DNA of 64,000 nt from Azonexus sp. (GTDB lineage: Bacteria > Pseudomonadota > Gammaproteobacteria > Burkholderiales > Rhodocyclaceae), in contig JAUYSK010000016.1 of NCBI GenBank assembly GCA_030696345.1, forward strand, positions 620,001 to 684,000, in the 5' to 3' direction. The position numbers were made by a program, and so were the translations under genes. The notes under the pieces were generated by a model. The model was not told where the DNA came from. It saw only the letters and a list, made by a program, of their open reading frames with translations, and made no database searches. Shown here piece by piece: positions 26,683-34,956 of this stretch; position 1 is the stretch's first letter; every line of letters starts with the position of its first letter.

Positions 26683-29595
26683 TTAGCTGCGGGAAAAATC
26701 GCTGACATCGACTGCGTCGATCTGCTCCGGACGCATGAAGCGTTCGGCGTATTCGCGCCAGATACCGGCATGCAGGAAGAGGTCGAAGAGTTCCGGATCG
26801 ATGTGCGCGTCGTTGCGCATCATCGCCATGATGCGCAAGGCTTCGGAGAGTGTTTTGCCCTTCTTGTAGGGTCGGTCGACGGCGGTCAGGGCTTCGAAAA
26901 TGTCGGCAATCGCCATCATCCGGGCGACCGGGCCCATCTGCTCGCGGACCAGCCGGCGCGGATAGCCGGTGCCATCCATTTTCTCGTGGTGGCAGGCGGC
27001 GATTTCCGGCACTTCGCGCAGGTGTTTCGGGAAGGGCAGCTGGCTGAGCATAATCAGCGTCTGCACGATGTGCTCGTTGATCTTGTAGCGTTCTTCTTCT
27101 GCCAGCGTGCCGCGGGCGACCGCAAGGTTGTAGAGCTCGCCCTTGTTGTAAAGTAGCTCGGGCACGGGCATGCGGAAGCCCCATTTGTTATCGGGCGGCA
27201 TACGGTCCTGGGCGCGGCGTTCGAAGATGTGTTCCGGCCGGTCGGCGAGCAGGGGTTCGGTGGCCGGCAGCGCTGAGGGCGGCGTCCGCGCCTTGCGTTC
27301 ATTTTCCTCGTGCGAGATGCCGATCCGGTCGTCCAGCGTGCGTTGCCAGGTTCGGGCGGCGATGCTTGCCAGTCGTTCCAGCTTCTGAGGTGCCATGAAT
27401 TCGCCGCCTTCATTGCAGCCGGCGATGAAGGCGAAGTCATCGTCGAGTTGCTGCAGTTCTGCGGCGAGCGTGGCCTGCGCCTCAGCTTCCGGCGTGCCGG
27501 CGGCGATGGCCTTCAGGCAGGCGATTTCGGCGTCGCGTTTGAGCACCTCGAAGCGCATGCGCACTTCGTGGATGCGGTCGTAGAGCGTTTCCAGCTTGGT
27601 CGCCTTGTCGACCACATATTCCGGCGTCGTCACCTTGCCGCAATCATGGAGCCAGGCCGCGACATGTACAGCTTCCCAGTCATCATCGGTCAGGTGGAAA
27701 TTCGTGAAGGGTCCGTCGGTGCTGTCGCAGGCGGCACGGGCCAGCATCTTGGTCAGTTCGGGAACGCGGGCACAGTGGCCGCCGGTGTAGGGGCTCTTGG
27801 CGTCGATGGCGCCGGCGATCAATTGAATCATCGCTTCGAAGAGCATTTTCTGGGCGTGGATCAGCTCCTTGTTTTCGAGCGACACGGCGGCTGATCCGGA
27901 GAGTGCCTCGATGAAACTCAAATGGGCCGTATCCGATTCATTCTGTTTCAGCAGCAGCATGGCGCCGACCAGACTGTCCTGACGATTGAGCAGCGGCACG
28001 GCGATGGCGTGACTGGTGCCGCTCGCCTGCAGGGCTTCGCTCAGACCGAGGGCGGCGATATCGGCTGGCGTGAGCAGTCCGCTCAGTGCCTTGCCGGCAG
28101 CCAGCGCATTGCCGAGCAGTGGTCCGGCGTCGGCCAGCGCCAATGTTTGCGGATTGCCGGGCAAGGGGGCGCCGTCGGCAAACAGTTGTGCAACGGAAGT
28201 CAGGCCATCCTGGTCGGCGAGGTAGAGGATGCCGGCCTTTGCCCCGGCGGCAGAGAGCGTTTCGCTCAGCAGCTTGGGCAGCAGGTGGTCGAAATTGTTT
28301 TCGCCGGCAACGGCCTGGCTGATGTCGAGAAAGCGCCGGATCGTGCGTTTCATTTCGTCCATCGTCGTCGCCAGTTCGTTGATCTCGAGAACCAGCGATT
28401 TGACCGAGATCGGCTGCGAAAAATCGAAGTGACGGATGGTTTCCGCTTCGCCGGCCAGCTTGCGCATCGGCCCGGAGATAGCGCGGGCCAGCGCCCAGGT
28501 GATCGGAATGGCGAGCAGGATGACCAGGGCGATGGCGAGCAGCGAATGCCGCAGCAACTGGTTGGCCGCCACCATCAGTTCGCTGTCCGGAATTCCAATC
28601 ACCAGATAGAGCGGGTTGGCGCCTTCCAGTTTTATCGGGTGGATTGAGGCATGCCAGGTTTCGCCCGCCGCGCTGATTTGCCGAATTGTCGCCGTCGAAT
28701 TGTCGATAGTGGGGAGCAGCGGCGCTATTTCAGCGAAAACCGGCGAGAGTTCGGCGATCTCGACCTGAGTTGGCTTGCCGTCAGGCTCTTTAGGCAGGCG
28801 AATACCCTTGCTTGGATCCTGATAGGCGATGGTCCGCCCCTGCTGGTTGGTCAGCACAATTTGCGCGCTGGGCGATGGCCGTTGCCCGGCCAGCATCTGG
28901 TCCAGCGTTTCCAGCCGAATGTCGGCGCCAACGACAACGCTTTCGTCGCGGCTGGCGCGATTGGCGATGGTCGTGCCGACCTTGCGGCTGCTGTAAAAGA
29001 GGTATGGCGCTGTCTTGATCTGGCCACCGGCGGCCAGCGCGGCCTTGTACCAGTCGCGGGCCCGTGGGTCGTAGTTGTTCGGGTAGTTGGGATGTTCCTC
29101 TATCTTGAGCGTTTTCAGGGCAGTGTCGAGAAACAGGTAGCGGCCGCGCGCCTGGCCATCGGGGCGGTCGATACTCTGGATCAGCCAGCTGGTGTTGTCG
29201 GGGGCCTGGAAAAACTGGCGGTCGGCCTCGCCTTCTACACGGCGCAACAGGAAAAAATCACCATTGCCGTAGCCGACATACAGTCCGGTCAGTGCCTCCG
29301 AATCCTTCAGCGCTTCGCGCATCAGGGCCAGGCTGGCCAGCCGTTCGTCAAGCGAAGTGGCGACCGTGATGGCGCTGTGGCTGAGGATGCGGGTGGCCAT
29401 TTCGGCTGGAGCGAGAAGCTGCTTGAAGGCGTTCTCGGTTTCCTTGCCGATGCGGGCATTCATCTCGCTGGTCGATGTCCTGAGGATATTGCTGGCGACT
29501 GAGTAACCGAGCCAGCCGATGAACCCGCCGATGAGCAGGATCAGCACAATGAACAGCGTCGAAATGTGGATGTGGAGCGGGAAACGGCGGGTCAT
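26683..29595 (-). CDS. Membrane sensor HD-GYP phosphodiesterase (Cache-HAMP-GAF-HD-GYP)
   Basis: Predicted c-di-GMP phosphodiesterase, 970 aa. It has an N-terminal membrane helix (~10-32), a large periplasmic Cache-type sensor (YPNNYDPRARDWYKAALAAG is typical), a second helix (~350-370), HAMP, a GAF-like domain, then HD-GYP. The metal motif HDCGK begins at residue 650 and HHEKMDGTGYP at about 869. The gap is about 219 residues, against roughly 60 in ordinary HD-GYP domains. The extra part carries charged helices and the sequence PPDNKWGFRMPVPELLYNKGE in short motifs. The downstream catalytic motifs (MMAIADIFEALTAVDRPYK) are intact. It lies downstream of mobA in the same direction with a 54-bp gap. 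Confidence 0.88.
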   Translation of the reverse strand: MTRRFPLHIHISTLFIVLILLIGGFIGWLGYSVASNILRTSTSEMNARIGKETENAFKQLLAPAEMATRILSHSAITVATSLDERLASLALMREALKDSEALTGLYVGYGNGDFFLLRRVEGEADRQFFQAPDNTSWLIQSIDRPDGQARGRYLFLDTALKTLKIEEHPNYPNNYDPRARDWYKAALAAGGQIKTAPYLFYSSRKVGTTIANRASRDESVVVGADIRLETLDQMLAGQRPSPSAQIVLTNQQGRTIAYQDPSKGIRLPKEPDGKPTQVEIAELSPVFAEIAPLLPTIDNSTATIRQISAAGETWHASIHPIKLEGANPLYLVIGIPDSELMVAANQLLRHSLLAIALVILLAIPITWALARAISGPMRKLAGEAETIRHFDFSQPISVKSLVLEINELATTMDEMKRTIRRFLDISQAVAGENNFDHLLPKLLSETLSAAGAKAGILYLADQDGLTSVAQLFADGAPLPGNPQTLALADAGPLLGNALAAGKALSGLLTPADIAALGLSEALQASGTSHAIAVPLLNRQDSLVGAMLLLKQNESDTAHLSFIEALSGSAAVSLENKELIHAQKMLFEAMIQLIAGAIDAKSPYTGGHCARVPELTKMLARAACDSTDGPFTNFHLTDDDWEAVHVAAWLHDCGKVTTPEYVVDKATKLETLYDRIHEVRMRFEVLKRDAEIACLKAIAAGTPEAEAQATLAAELQQLDDDFAFIAGCNEGGEFMAPQKLERLASIAARTWQRTLDDRIGISHEENERKARTPPSALPATEPLLADRPEHIFERRAQDRMPPDNKWGFRMPVPELLYNKGELYNLAVARGTLAEEERYKINEHIVQTLIMLSQLPFPKHLREVPEIAACHHEKMDGTGYPRRLVREQMGPVARMMAIADIFEALTAVDRPYKKGKTLSEALRIMAMMRNDAHIDPELFDLFLHAGIWREYAERFMRPEQIDAVDVSDFSRS

Positions 29596-29649
29596 GGCGG
29601 CCTCGGCGACGATTCGATTGCTGAATCTTAGCCGGATTGGCTGGCGGCG

Positions 29650-30246
29650 TCAGGCGTCCTTGCGGCCCATTTCGAAGCGCCCGAGTTCCTCACGGGTGTT
29701 GATGTTTTCGAAGGCCTCGGCCTCGTCGTCGAATGCGACTTCGACGAGCTTCAGCATGGCATGCCAGTCGCCCATCTTGCGCTTGCCGCTGGCCAGGTAG
29801 TCGGTCAGATGCGGTAGCAGATCGCGCCGGCACAGGCAGAAAACCGGGTGGGGCTGGTCGAAGGTTCGGGCGACAGCAAGATCGGCCTGTGCTGCGGTCA
29901 ACGCCGAAAAAAGCCGAAAAACCAGATCAGCAGTAAGGAAGGGGGAGTCGCAGGGGGCGGTGGCCACCAGCGGGTGGGTCGCCGCCGACAGCGCAGCGTG
30001 CAGCCCGGCCAGCGGGCCGGCAAAGTCGGGAATCTGGTCCGGCACGACGCGGTAGCCGAAGTCGGCATAGCGTTCGCTGTTCTGATTGGCGTTGATCAGC
30101 AGTTCATCGACCTGCGGCGCCAGGCGTGCCGCGACATGGGCGACCATCGGCTGGCCGTTCAGCAATTGCAGGCCCTTGTCCACGCCGCCCATGCGCCGAC
30201 CGAGGCCGCCGGCCAGGATGACGCCGGTAATGGCGGCGCGCGGCAT
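29650..30246 (-). CDS. mobA: Molybdenum cofactor guanylyltransferase MobA
   Basis: Attaches GMP to molybdopterin, giving the bis-MGD cofactor needed by formate dehydrogenase. The 198-aa product has the nucleotide-binding motif GVILAGGLGRRMGGVDKGL, then GPLAGLHAAL and APCDSPFLTADLV, and ends with FENINTREEL. ATG 30246 shares one base with the stop of the DsrE-like gene (TGATG), a strong sign of coupled translation, and is preferred over an in-frame start 21 bp earlier. Confidence 0.93.
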   Translation of the reverse strand: MPRAAITGVILAGGLGRRMGGVDKGLQLLNGQPMVAHVAARLAPQVDELLINANQNSERYADFGYRVVPDQIPDFAGPLAGLHAALSAATHPLVATAPCDSPFLTADLVFRLFSALTAAQADLAVARTFDQPHPVFCLCRRDLLPHLTDYLASGKRKMGDWHAMLKLVEVAFDDEAEAFENINTREELGRFEMGRKDA

Positions 30247-30620
30247 CAGAAAACCAGTGTCCGCCACGCCGGGTCTAGCGTGCGGGCGACGAAGGCCGTC
30301 GCACCGGCGGCGCCGGCTTGCGGAATCAGGATTTCATCTTCAGCCACCCAGGCGGCACGGGCCATGCCGCAGGCCAGCAGGCGGACGTCTTCGGCGATGA
30401 CTTCGCGGAGGAAATCACCGACTGACTTTTCCTGCGCACAGGTCGCGTAAAGGCCATCGGCAACACCGTCGACCAGCCAGCGCACCGCCGGGCCGGCGAA
30501 ATGGATTTCGACCTCGGCATCAAGCGCTCGCGCCGCCAGTGCGTGAATCAGTGGGGTCACGACCAGCTCGGGCCGGTCCGGCGTTGCTGCCCAGATCAAC
30601 AAGGCGAGCTTGTCAGCCAA
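30246..30620 (-). CDS. DsrE-family protein
   Basis: Small (124 aa) DsrE/DsrF-like sulfur-relay fold protein: KLALLIWAATPDRPELVVTPL at the start, VEIHFAGPAVRWLVDG, and DVRLLACGMARAAW. The only conserved-type Cys is the one in LLACGMA, the usual active position in DsrE proteins; another lies in ATCAQEKS. The start is TTG, supported by a strong GGAGG site and by an 8-bp overlap with the GcvH-like gene. It is coupled to mobA. A role in sulfur delivery is suggested by family and context only. Confidence 0.75.
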   Translation of the reverse strand: MADKLALLIWAATPDRPELVVTPLIHALAARALDAEVEIHFAGPAVRWLVDGVADGLYATCAQEKSVGDFLREVIAEDVRLLACGMARAAWVAEDEILIPQAGAAGATAFVARTLDPAWRTLVF

Positions 30621-31047
30621 AAGAGGCCTCCGGTTCGATTTTCAGGATGTGCTGGCGGTAGGTGTCGGCGTCGATCAGTGTCGGCTTTTCCTCGTCCCAG
30701 CGTGTTGCTTGGGCGCGCGCCATCCAGCCGGCGGCGTAGGGTTCGCTATTGACCAGTTTCGGTCGTTCTTCCGCGGCTTCGTTACCTTCGAGCAGCAGGA
30801 ATGACACTGGCGCGTGCACGGCGAGTACTGTCTTGCGGCATTCCACCGTGCCCATGCCGCGGCCGAGTTCGACTTCAGCCCCCTTGGGCTTGGCCGTGAA
30901 GGCGATGATTTCACCCGCCAAAAAAATGCCGAAGCTGGTGGCGCCGATCAGCAACTCACCATTGGCTTGCTCCTGCACCCACATATCGTAGCGGGGGCAA
31001 TAGAGGCGGTCGTCGGGGATGGGGCCGGAGAAGGGTTGATGGGCCAT
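30613..31047 (-). CDS. GcvH-like lipoyl carrier protein outside a glycine cleavage operon
   Basis: 144-aa protein with the GcvH fold: ELLIGATSFGIFLAGEIIAFT, GMGTVECRKTVLAVHAPVS and LVNSEPYAAGWMARAQ. The lipoylation lysine appears kept as Lys72 in ECRKT. No gcvT or gcvP is nearby; instead the gene is flanked by tRNA-Sec and a DsrE-like gene. That resembles the lipoate-binding proteins (LbpA) linked to sulfur metabolism more than housekeeping GcvH. ATG 31047 is only 15 bp from the tRNA 3' end, so processing of the tRNA should create the 5' end of this message. Confidence 0.75.
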   Translation of the reverse strand: MAHQPFSGPIPDDRLYCPRYDMWVQEQANGELLIGATSFGIFLAGEIIAFTAKPKGAEVELGRGMGTVECRKTVLAVHAPVSFLLLEGNEAAEERPKLVNSEPYAAGWMARAQATRWDEEKPTLIDADTYRQHILKIEPEASFG

Positions 31048-31062
31048 TTAGCTGAGAAAAAA

Positions 31063-31158
31063 TGGCGGAAGAGAGCAGGAGTCGAACCTACCCAAACCTG
31101 TTTGACAGGTCCTGCCGGTTTTGAAGACCGGCCGTCCCACCGGGGAACGATCTCTTCC
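31063..31158 (-). tRNA. selC: tRNA-Sec (anticodon TCA)
   Basis: Selenocysteine tRNA of 96 nt with encoded CCA. It has the 8-bp acceptor stem (GGAAGAGA with TCTCTTCC) that marks bacterial tRNA-Sec, discriminator G, anticodon TCA at 31124-31122 in the loop CTTCAAA, a long variable arm, and the T-loop GGTTCGACTCC. It begins 5 bp after the selB stop and sits between selB and the GcvH-like gene on the same strand. Confidence 0.97.
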
Positions 31159-31163
31159 GTTGT

Positions 31164-33047
31164 TCATGATCCGAATTGCTCCGGCGAACCGCGCAGGATG
31201 TGCGTGTCGCGGACTCGGCGAGTGTAGCCGATGCGATCGAAGAATTCGAGGATGTGGATGGCCACCTTGCGGCCACCGCCGATCTGATCGCGCAGCGGCG
31301 CGGCGCGGGCGCAGCCATCGCTGATGTTGAGCGCAGCGATGCGATGGGCCAGGTCGGCGACTGCCCCAGCCGAGAAATAGTGGTCATGGGCGACCGGATA
31401 GGCTTCGCCGATCCGGGCTGCGCGTTTGAGCAGTGAGCGCACGCTCTCTTCGCCGATGCCGTTAGCCCGGGCAATGTCGCGGACGCGCGGCGGGTTGTAC
31501 GGTTCATTTTCAAGCAGCGGTTTGATGCTGAGCCAGACGGCGCGGTCGGTCTCCGACATCTGGACGCGGTGTTCCGGCAGATGCAGCCAGGCGTGGGTCT
31601 GGGCGATGCGGCCATCCTGCAAGGGCGTGGCCAGCAAAGCGTCGAAGGCCGGTCGGGAGAGCGTCGGCAGGGTCAGGCGGCGCAGCCGGTCGCGTTCGGC
31701 GCCGGGCATGTCGGGGGCGCGTTCGTGTTCGGCGGCGAGCGCTGCCAGCAGCGTTGCTTCGAGGTCTTGCCAGCGTTCAGGCGCAAACGCGGTATGGCCG
31801 ACGACTTTAAGCCCCAGCGTTTTGACGGTGGCTTGCAAGACGGCCGGGTCGAGATTGCGGTTCAGGGCGTAAGCGTCGAGATCGACGCCGGCAGATTCCT
31901 GCGTTGCTGCCAGCTGCAGCGCCGTGGCGGGGTTGTCGTCGGTCAGCGCGGCGAGCATGGCGAGGCGTTCCGGGCTGCGCTTCTTGCGGCTGGGAGGGAA
32001 GATGTCGAGCACAATGCCGCCGCCGATGGTGTGGCGGGCCGAGGCATCACGCAGGATGAAGCGGTCGCCGGCCAAGGTGCCGATCTCGCGGTCGACGGTG
32101 ATTTGCGCCCAGTTTTCGGTACCGGGCGCGATTTCGTCGGCGCCGAGCAGCGCGATGCGGGCCGGCACGTCTTCGGCGCCGAGGTGCAGGTGCACCGGCG
32201 TCCAGTGCTTGAGGGCAGGCTGGCCGGAGAGGACGCGAATTTTGGTATCAAAACGACGGGCCGGGGCGTGCAAGCTTGGCGCGACGATCCACATGCCGCG
32301 TTCGACTTCGGATTTTTCGATGCCGGATAGCCCCAGCGCGATGCGCTGTCCGGCATGCCCGGATTCGGCCGGGGCGTCCTGAACGCGCAGGCTGCGGACG
32401 CGAACCGCTCGTTTCGGCGGGCTGAGCAGCAACTGGTCGCCGACTTTGACTTCGCCGGAGAAGGCAGTGCCGGTGACAACAGTGCCGATGCCGCCGAGGG
32501 TGAAGCAGCGGTCGATAGCGAGGCGGAAATTGCCGCCCGCTCCCACGCCAACGGGCGAGGCGAGGATGGATTGCTTTTCGAGATAGGCGCGCAATTCGGC
32601 AATGCCTTCGCCACTGACGGCGGCGACCGGGAAGACTGGCGCATCGGCCAGTGCGGTGCCGGCCAGAAGATCAGCGATTTCGGTTTTTGCCTGTTTTTGC
32701 CGGTCGACCGCAGCAGTGTCGATTTTGGTCAGCGCCACCGCCCCGCGCTTGATGCCAAGCAGTTCGATAATCTCCAGATGCTCGCGCGTCTGCGGCATCG
32801 GACCATCATCGGCGGCGATCACCAGTAGTGCGAAATCAATGCCGGTGGCGCCGGCCAGCATGTTGTGGATCAGCTTTTCATGGCCGGGAACGTCGATGAA
32901 ACCGAGTTTTTCGGTGTAGGCATAGCCGAGGTCGACGGTGATGCCGCGGGCCTTCTCTTCCTTTAGGCGATCGCAGTCAACGCCGGTGAGGGCTTTGACC
33001 AGAGTGGTCTTGCCGTGGTCGATGTGGCCGGCGGTGCCGATGATCAT
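31164..33047 (-). CDS. selB: Selenocysteine-specific elongation factor SelB
   Basis: GTPase that brings Sec-tRNA to the ribosome at UGA codons followed by a SECIS hairpin. The 627-aa product has the G1 motif GHIDHGKT (7-14), the switch II motif [13 protein letters not shown], and TKID for guanine binding. EF-Tu-like domains follow ([12 protein letters not shown] region), then winged-helix domains at the C-terminus that bind SECIS RNA. Its client fdnG lies upstream on the same strand, and tRNA-Sec follows 5 bp later. Confidence 0.97.
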   Translation of the reverse strand: MIIGTAGHIDHGKTTLVKALTGVDCDRLKEEKARGITVDLGYAYTEKLGFIDVPGHEKLIHNMLAGATGIDFALLVIAADDGPMPQTREHLEIIELLGIKRGAVALTKIDTAAVDRQKQAKTEIADLLAGTALADAPVFPVAAVSGEGIAELRAYLEKQSILASPVGVGAGGNFRLAIDRCFTLGGIGTVVTGTAFSGEVKVGDQLLLSPPKRAVRVRSLRVQDAPAESGHAGQRIALGLSGIEKSEVERGMWIVAPSLHAPARRFDTKIRVLSGQPALKHWTPVHLHLGAEDVPARIALLGADEIAPGTENWAQITVDREIGTLAGDRFILRDASARHTIGGGIVLDIFPPSRKKRSPERLAMLAALTDDNPATALQLAATQESAGVDLDAYALNRNLDPAVLQATVKTLGLKVVGHTAFAPERWQDLEATLLAALAAEHERAPDMPGAERDRLRRLTLPTLSRPAFDALLATPLQDGRIAQTHAWLHLPEHRVQMSETDRAVWLSIKPLLENEPYNPPRVRDIARANGIGEESVRSLLKRAARIGEAYPVAHDHYFSAGAVADLAHRIAALNISDGCARAAPLRDQIGGGRKVAIHILEFFDRIGYTRRVRDTHILRGSPEQFGS

Positions 33048-33075
33048 GGGGTTGGGCTCCGGTCGCCATTCAATC

Positions 33076-33187
33076 CTTCGATACGGGCTTGCGCCCTACT
33101 CAGGACGAACGGAATACGTGGGTAAAGTGGATCACTACAACCGCCCATTCCGTTCGTGCTGAGTAGCGCCTCTGGCGCGTATCGAAG
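33076..33187. repeat. REP-type repeat pair (inverted)
   Basis: Copy 33076-33112 (CTTCGATACGGGCTTGCGCC...ACGAACGG) and an inverted copy 33150-33187. The shared core is TTCGATACG, a short GC-rich hairpin, CTACTCAG, ACGAACGG. The same element occurs at 49979-50127 and 58259-58365. It fills the gap between selB and the GIY-YIG gene. Confidence 0.85.
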
Positions 33188-33207
33188 CATGATCGGCTTG
33201 ACCAGTT

Positions 33208-33507
33208 TCATTCCCCGCCCTTCTTCACAAACGATTTCTTCGCCAACACCGAAATCCTTCCCCAATCCCCAACCATCAATGCTTCCTTCTTCGCCCGACT
33301 CCACCCCTTGATCTGCTGCTCCGCCGCCAGCGCTTCTTCCCTCGTCACAAACTCCTGCGACCAAACCAACGCCACCGGCAAGCGCGTCGCCGTGTAGCCG
33401 CCGCACTCGCCGGACTGGTGTTGCCCCAGCCGGCGAGTCAAATCGTCCGTATGGCCTGCATAGTACGAGACATCGGCGCAGCGGAGCAGGTAGGCGTTGA
33501 AGCTCAA
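33208..33507 (-). CDS. GIY-YIG nuclease-fold protein (UPF0213 type)
   Basis: 99-aa single-domain GIY-YIG protein: NAYLLRCADVSYYAGHTDDL, RRLGQHQSGECGGYTATR, LVWSQEFVTREEALAAEQQIKGWSR. The usual first motif GxYTGIT appears here as SYYAGHT, and the catalytic Arg and Glu positions (RRLGQH, EEALAAEQ) look kept. The start is TTG overlapping the upstream flavoprotein stop (TTGA). Function in bacteria is unknown. A REP pair lies directly downstream, as for the second GIY-YIG gene at 58386. Confidence 0.85.
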   Translation of the reverse strand: MSFNAYLLRCADVSYYAGHTDDLTRRLGQHQSGECGGYTATRLPVALVWSQEFVTREEALAAEQQIKGWSRAKKEALMVGDWGRISVLAKKSFVKKGGE

Positions 33508-34838
33508 CCAAACATGTCCTCATACATCCGCCCGGCCCACTGGAAGTCTTCCGTGACCAGTTCGTCGCGGCGCAGATTGTCGTCGTCCTGATCCTGAATG
33601 ATGATGCCCTTGTCGTTGACGTAGTACTTGAAACGCACGGCGATATCTTCGCGTGGCGCCGTATTCACCATCATGAAACACAGGTTGTCAGGCAGGGCGT
33701 ATTTGGGTTCGCGCCCCTTGACGCGCTGGGCGATGTAGTTCGCGACAATCTTGGCGTGGGCGTTGGCGACATGCCCAGCCTTCGGGTAGAAACGGAACTG
33801 CGGCGAGACCATGCCGACCGAGTCGCCAATCACATACACGTCCGGGTCGTCCTTCATGTTGAGGAAGAAGGGATCGACACCGGCCCAGCCGGTGGGTTTG
33901 CCTTCTTCGTTCTTGCCGATGACGCCAGCCTTCCAGGCCATGTCGCCGGCTTGATGCGGCGCCATCAGGATGGAGTGGTCGAAGGTAAAGTCGCCTGCTG
34001 CCGTCTTGATCTTCTTGTTGAACGGATCGACTTCCTTGATTACGGCCTTGGGCACGTAGACGATCTGGTCCTTGTAGAGGTTCTCGAAGGCTTCCTGAAA
34101 GCCCCCGGTAATCGGTGCCGGGCTGGGTTTTGGATCGAGAATGATGACTTTGCCCTTGATCTTGCGTTCCTTGAACAGGCCGGCGATCAGGCAGGCGCGC
34201 TCGTAAGGCGACGGCGGGCAGCGATGTGGTGGCGGCGGCAGAGTCATCACCAGATCGCCACCCTTGAAATTCTGGATGCTCTGCTTGAGGCGGAAATGCT
34301 CGGCGTTCGGGATGTAGGCGGCCGGGAACATGGCCTTGGTGTAGTCGGCTGCCTTGCGGTCGTTGCCGAACCAGGATTCGTAGTTATAGCGGATGCCGGC
34401 ACCGATGATCAGATAGTCGTAGTCCAGCCAGCCCTGGGCGGTGATGACGCGCTTCTTGTCGCGCTCGAAGGCAGTGACTTCTGTCTGGATAAACTTGTAG
34501 TCGTATTTCTGGGCGACTTCGAGGTAGCTGAAGGTCAGGAAGTTGGTGTCGACGACATCGACCAGCCACTTGTTGCTCATCGGGCACGAGAAAAAGACCG
34601 GGTTGCGCTCGAGGACGACGACTTCGAGGCTGGCGTCCAGCTTCTTCAGATGCTTGGCGGCACTGATGCCGCCCCAGCCGCCGCCACAGATGACAACGCG
34701 CTTGCCGGAGGCTTTCGGCAGCAGCGGGTCGGACTGCATGTTGATCAGGAAAGGCAGCGGGCTGGTCGGCTGGGCGATGGCGGCGGTAGCCCCCAGCGCA
34801 GTACCGGCCGCCAGGAATTGCCGGCGATTGATGGTCAT
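33504..34838 (-). CDS. Tat-exported FCSD-like flavoprotein oxidoreductase
   Basis: 444-aa FAD protein resembling the flavoprotein subunit of flavocytochrome c sulfide dehydrogenase and sulfide:quinone reductases. It has an N-terminal twin-arginine signal (NRRQFLAAGTALGATAAIA), an FAD motif (RVVICGGGWGGISAAKHLKK), Cys in FFSCPMSNKW, and the C-terminal PDVYVIGDSVGM motif. ATG 34838 with a GGAG site is chosen over an earlier frame start because the Tat signal begins there. No cytochrome partner is adjacent. It sits between selA and selB, an unusual place. The electron donor is unknown. Confidence 0.8.
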   Translation of the reverse strand: MTINRRQFLAAGTALGATAAIAQPTSPLPFLINMQSDPLLPKASGKRVVICGGGWGGISAAKHLKKLDASLEVVVLERNPVFFSCPMSNKWLVDVVDTNFLTFSYLEVAQKYDYKFIQTEVTAFERDKKRVITAQGWLDYDYLIIGAGIRYNYESWFGNDRKAADYTKAMFPAAYIPNAEHFRLKQSIQNFKGGDLVMTLPPPPHRCPPSPYERACLIAGLFKERKIKGKVIILDPKPSPAPITGGFQEAFENLYKDQIVYVPKAVIKEVDPFNKKIKTAAGDFTFDHSILMAPHQAGDMAWKAGVIGKNEEGKPTGWAGVDPFFLNMKDDPDVYVIGDSVGMVSPQFRFYPKAGHVANAHAKIVANYIAQRVKGREPKYALPDNLCFMMVNTAPREDIAVRFKYYVNDKGIIIQDQDDDNLRRDELVTEDFQWAGRMYEDMFG

Positions 34839-34956
34839 GGTGATTTCTCCATTCAAATAACCATCCGGGCACGGAGATGCCCGGATTTACAGGTGCGCCA
34901 TTTCGGACGCGGGTGAGAACGGCAGGCGGTACGCAGACCACCATGCGAGGCCGTTA

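Noticed and set aside
30613..31047. Housekeeping glycine cleavage H protein
   Set aside because: The fold and lipoyl lysine fit, but there is no gcvT/gcvP and the gene is coupled to DsrE-like and mobA genes.
33044..33523. 159-codon minus-strand frame overlapping the GIY-YIG gene
   Set aside because: It reads through the REP repeats and the GIY-YIG gene in another frame; the GIY-YIG frame has clear motifs.
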